Shown one piece after another: positions 14,246 through 16,315 of a stretch of 16,315 bases of DNA. Location of the stretch: contig JAGWJK010000008.1 in NCBI GenBank assembly GCA_028865845.1, positions 1 through 16,315 of the forward strand, given 5' to 3'. Source of the stretch: Rhizobiaceae bacterium (lineage in GTDB: Bacteria; Pseudomonadota; Alphaproteobacteria; Rhizobiales; Rhizobiaceae). Both the position numbers and the translations under genes were made by a program. Every line of letters starts with the position of its first letter. Within the stretch, counting starts at the first letter, position 1. Below the pieces are notes generated by a model. It saw only the letters and a program-made list of their open reading frames with translations. It did not search any database and was not told where the DNA came from.

Positions 14246-14862
14246 TACCCCTTCGCTCCGATCTTGCTTTCCGTCCCGGCGGTGAGCCGGGCGATATTGG
14301 CTTTGTGCTTGTACCAGCAAATGATGGTCATCAACGCCAGCGCCGCGGCGATCTTGTCGGCGCTCAGTATCCACAATGCAACCGGAATCACAAGGGTTGC
14401 AACCAGCGCTGATAGCGAGGAGTAGCGGGTGGTAACCGCGATCGCCAGCCAGACGATGGCGAAGATCAGCGCCATCAGCGGCGCGAGGCCAAGGGTAATC
14501 CCGAGAAAGGTCGCCACGCCCTTGCCGCCCTTGAAGCCGATCCAGACGGGAAAGATATGGCCGATGAAGGCCGCGAAGCCGGCAAGGATGCCCGCATCGT
14601 CACCGAGGAAATGCGCGACGATCAAAACGGCGGCGGTCCCCTTGAAGGCGTCGAGAAGCAGCGTCGCTGCCGCGAGCCCCTTGTTGCCGGTACGCAGCAC
14701 ATTGGTTGCGCCGATGTTGCCGGAGCCGATGTTGCGCACATCGCCCAGCCCGGCCATGCGGGTCAGAATGAGGCCGAAGGGAATCGAGCCAAGCAGGTAA
14801 CCGACGACAAGGGCCGCCAGCGCGGTCGGCAGCGTCAGCTGCCATGTCCAGAATTCCGCCAT
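14245..14862 (-). CDS. plsY: Glycerol-3-phosphate acyltransferase PlsY
   Basis: Integral inner-membrane enzyme that moves an acyl group from acyl-phosphate to glycerol 3-phosphate, the first step of phospholipid synthesis after PlsX. About 205 residues with five predicted membrane helices. The three conserved loops are present: [11 protein letters not shown] near the N terminus, [17 protein letters not shown], and [18 protein letters not shown]. The ATG at 14862 is used; a GTG one codon upstream (14865) is 7 nt from GGGGA and is a real alternative. It starts about 29 bp after the pyrC' stop and its stop overlaps dprA, so it is mid-operon. plsX is not in view. Confidence 0.95.
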   Translation of the reverse strand: MAEFWTWQLTLPTALAALVVGYLLGSIPFGLILTRMAGLGDVRNIGSGNIGATNVLRTGNKGLAAATLLLDAFKGTAAVLIVAHFLGDDAGILAGFAAFIGHIFPVWIGFKGGKGVATFLGITLGLAPLMALIFAIVWLAIAVTTRYSSLSALVATLVIPVALWILSADKIAAALALMTIICWYKHKANIARLTAGTESKIGAKG

Positions 14863-14891
14863 CACATTCTATTCCCCATAAGCCGTCCCGT

Positions 14892-16181
14892 CTAAAGACT
14901 GTGGACGAGCTTGCCTCCTACATAAGTGGCAATCGTTCGGCCGCTCATTCTTGCGTCCTCGAACGGTGTATTCTTCGAGCGCGACAGAAGCATGTCTTTG
15001 GCGACAAGCCAAGGTTCGTCGAGATCGATGAGCGCGATATCGGCCTTGGCGCCGGGCTTCAGAGTACCCGCATCCAGGCCGAAGATCTGCGCCGGCCGCG
15101 TCGACATAGCATCGATCAGCCGCATCAGGCTCACCTGGCCGCTGTGATAGAGGCGAAGTGCGGCGGCAAGCAGCGTTTCAAGCCCGACGGCGCCGTCCTC
15201 GGCTTCGCCGAAGGGCAGGCGCTTCGTATCCACGTCCTGCGGATCATGCGACGATACGATGATGTCGATAGTGCCGTCCGCCAGCGCCTCGACCATGGCG
15301 ATGCGGTCGTCTTCCGAGCGCAGCGGCGGGTAGAGTTTGAAGAAGGTCCGATATTCGCCGATGTCGTTTTCGTTCAGAGCTAGATTGTTGATGGATACGC
15401 CGCAGGTGACCTTGGCGCCGCGCTGGCGGGCCAGCCGGATGGCTTCCGCTGATTCCGGCACGGAAATCATCGCCGCGTGATAATTGCTGCGGGTCAAGGC
15501 GGCGATACGGAGATCGCGCTCCAGCGGGAGCAACTCGGCTTCCTTCGGAATGCCGGAAAGGCCGAGCCAACTTGCGAACAACCCTTCGTGCATGACGCCG
15601 TTGGCGCCGAGATATTTGTCGCGGGTCTCACACGAGATGACAGCGCCGAATTCGCGCGCATAGGTCATGATGCGGCGCAGGACCTGCGTGTCGTAGACGC
15701 CAGAATGCGCGTCCGTAAAGGCGACTGCGCCGGCTTCCCGCAGCAGGCCGATTTCGGTCATTTCCTCGCCGGCAAGCCCCTTGGTGATCGCCGCTGCTGG
15801 GTAGACGTTGACCACCGCCGTGTCGCGCGCCGTTTTCCGCACGAATTCGACCAATGCGATGTCGTCGATGACGGGATCGGTGTCCGGCATCATGATGAAC
15901 GAGGTGACGCCGCCTGCCGCGGCCGCGCGGCTTGCCGAAGCGATGGTCTCGCGGTGTTCTCCGCCGGGCTCGCCGACATGGACGCGGGCATCGACCAGCC
16001 CCGGAATGGCGACAAGTCCGGTGCAATCCCGGACTTGCGCACCGTTCGGCACCGTGACGCCGGCCGTATCCTTGCCGGACGCGATGACGATGCCGTTTTC
16101 GACGATGATCGTGCCGGTCTCGTCGAGATTGCGCGAGGGATCGATGATGCGAACGTTCTTGAGGACGATCGAGTTGCTCAT
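14892..16181 (-). CDS. pyrC: Dihydroorotase-like protein, probably non-catalytic PyrC'
   Basis: Amidohydrolase-fold homologue of class I dihydroorotase, 429 residues, full length ([20 protein letters not shown] near residue 60, C-terminal [18 protein letters not shown]). Most metal and catalytic residues are replaced. The HxH motif is RVH (R66, H68), the HxED motif reads SCET (183-186), the HVST motif reads MISV, and the TDHAPH motif reads SSHDPQ. D157 is kept. Established: Pseudomonas has an inactive PyrC' that is needed as a structural partner of aspartate carbamoyltransferase. Inference: this protein does the same with the adjacent pyrB, whose stop overlaps this start as ATGA, and an active dihydroorotase is encoded elsewhere. 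Automatic annotation would call it an active dihydroorotase. Confidence 0.9.
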   Translation of the reverse strand: MSNSIVLKNVRIIDPSRNLDETGTIIVENGIVIASGKDTAGVTVPNGAQVRDCTGLVAIPGLVDARVHVGEPGGEHRETIASASRAAAAGGVTSFIMMPDTDPVIDDIALVEFVRKTARDTAVVNVYPAAAITKGLAGEEMTEIGLLREAGAVAFTDAHSGVYDTQVLRRIMTYAREFGAVISCETRDKYLGANGVMHEGLFASWLGLSGIPKEAELLPLERDLRIAALTRSNYHAAMISVPESAEAIRLARQRGAKVTCGVSINNLALNENDIGEYRTFFKLYPPLRSEDDRIAMVEALADGTIDIIVSSHDPQDVDTKRLPFGEAEDGAVGLETLLAAALRLYHSGQVSLMRLIDAMSTRPAQIFGLDAGTLKPGAKADIALIDLDEPWLVAKDMLLSRSKNTPFEDARMSGRTIATYVGGKLVHSL

Positions 16182-16315
16182 GCGCCAACTCCCTCGGTGC
16201 GGGGTCCCTGGTTTTGCGAGATCAGCAGGGCCTCCATCACGGCCATGCGGACCGCCACACCCATTTCCACCTGTTCGGCGATGACACTCTGCGGTCCGTC
16301 CGCTACCTCGGAAGC
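16178..16315 (-). CDS. pyrB: Aspartate carbamoyltransferase catalytic subunit, C-terminal end only
   Basis: Only the last 45 residues are in the window; the 5' part lies beyond the edge. The sequence [20 protein letters not shown] is the conserved C-terminal helix of bacterial PyrB (carbamoyl phosphate plus aspartate to carbamoylaspartate, the committed pyrimidine step). The stop TGA overlaps the ATG of the next gene (ATGA), so translation of the two is probably coupled. That fits a shared complex. Confidence 0.88.
   Translation of the reverse strand, partial: ASEVADGPQSVIAEQVEMGVAVRMAVMEALLISQNQGPRTEGVGA

Noticed and set aside
13388..14425. Open frame of 345 codons on the plus strand
   Set aside because: Antisense to dprA and plsY, both of which are intact.

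Overview
The window looks like chromosomal DNA from a Rhizobium/Agrobacterium-type alphaproteobacterium (order Hyphomicrobiales). This rests on the divK-pleD pair followed by a structured RNA matching EcpR1, a LexA box of the alphaproteobacterial GTTC-N7-GTTC type before dinB, the order pyrB-pyrC'-plsY-dprA and topA-rnr-DUF983, and high GC in coding DNA. No phage, transposon, CRISPR array, tRNA or rRNA was seen. It reads as core genome, with the unusual content in the spacers and in some atypical proteins.

Left part (1-2745): a 3'-truncated DNA polymerase IV gene (dinB, minus strand) carrying an N-terminal four-cysteine extension. It has an SOS box next to its start codon and is divergent from a GNAT acetyltransferase. 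A HAD hydrolase and a DUF3572 protein follow as a translationally coupled minus-strand pair.

Cell-cycle block (2746-5459): divK and pleD form a plus-strand operon (single-domain regulator plus REC-REC-GGDEF diguanylate cyclase). It is followed by about 820 bp without protein genes. The first 500 bp are AT-rich and hold a 16-bp palindrome and an orphan sigma70-like promoter. The last part encodes a roughly 170-nt RNA with three hairpins and a strong terminator. By position and fold I assign it to EcpR1, the stress-induced rhizobial sRNA described as repressing dnaA and gcrA. A CtrA-like site overlaps its putative -35.

Middle (5460-7769): rpmG (L33) with its own promoter and a terminator-like hairpin in its leader. 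Upstream of it lies an MFS transporter gene whose 5' leader contains a perfect 10+1+10 inverted repeat. A spacer with a palindromic repeat and a DUF983 membrane protein follow.

Right part (7317-16315, all minus strand): topA overlaps rnr by a GTGA junction, with DUF983 after. Upstream, pyrB (3' end only), a dihydroorotase homologue that has lost most catalytic metal ligands (PyrC'-like), plsY and dprA are tightly packed and overlapping, so probably one operon. Together the two runs cover pyrimidine synthesis, phospholipid acylation, incoming-DNA processing, DNA supercoiling and RNA decay.

The main items for a second look are the unannotated EcpR1-type RNA and its possible CtrA control, the pseudo-enzyme PyrC', the attenuator-like rpmG leader, the inverted repeat before the MFS gene, and the AT-rich spacer after pleD.
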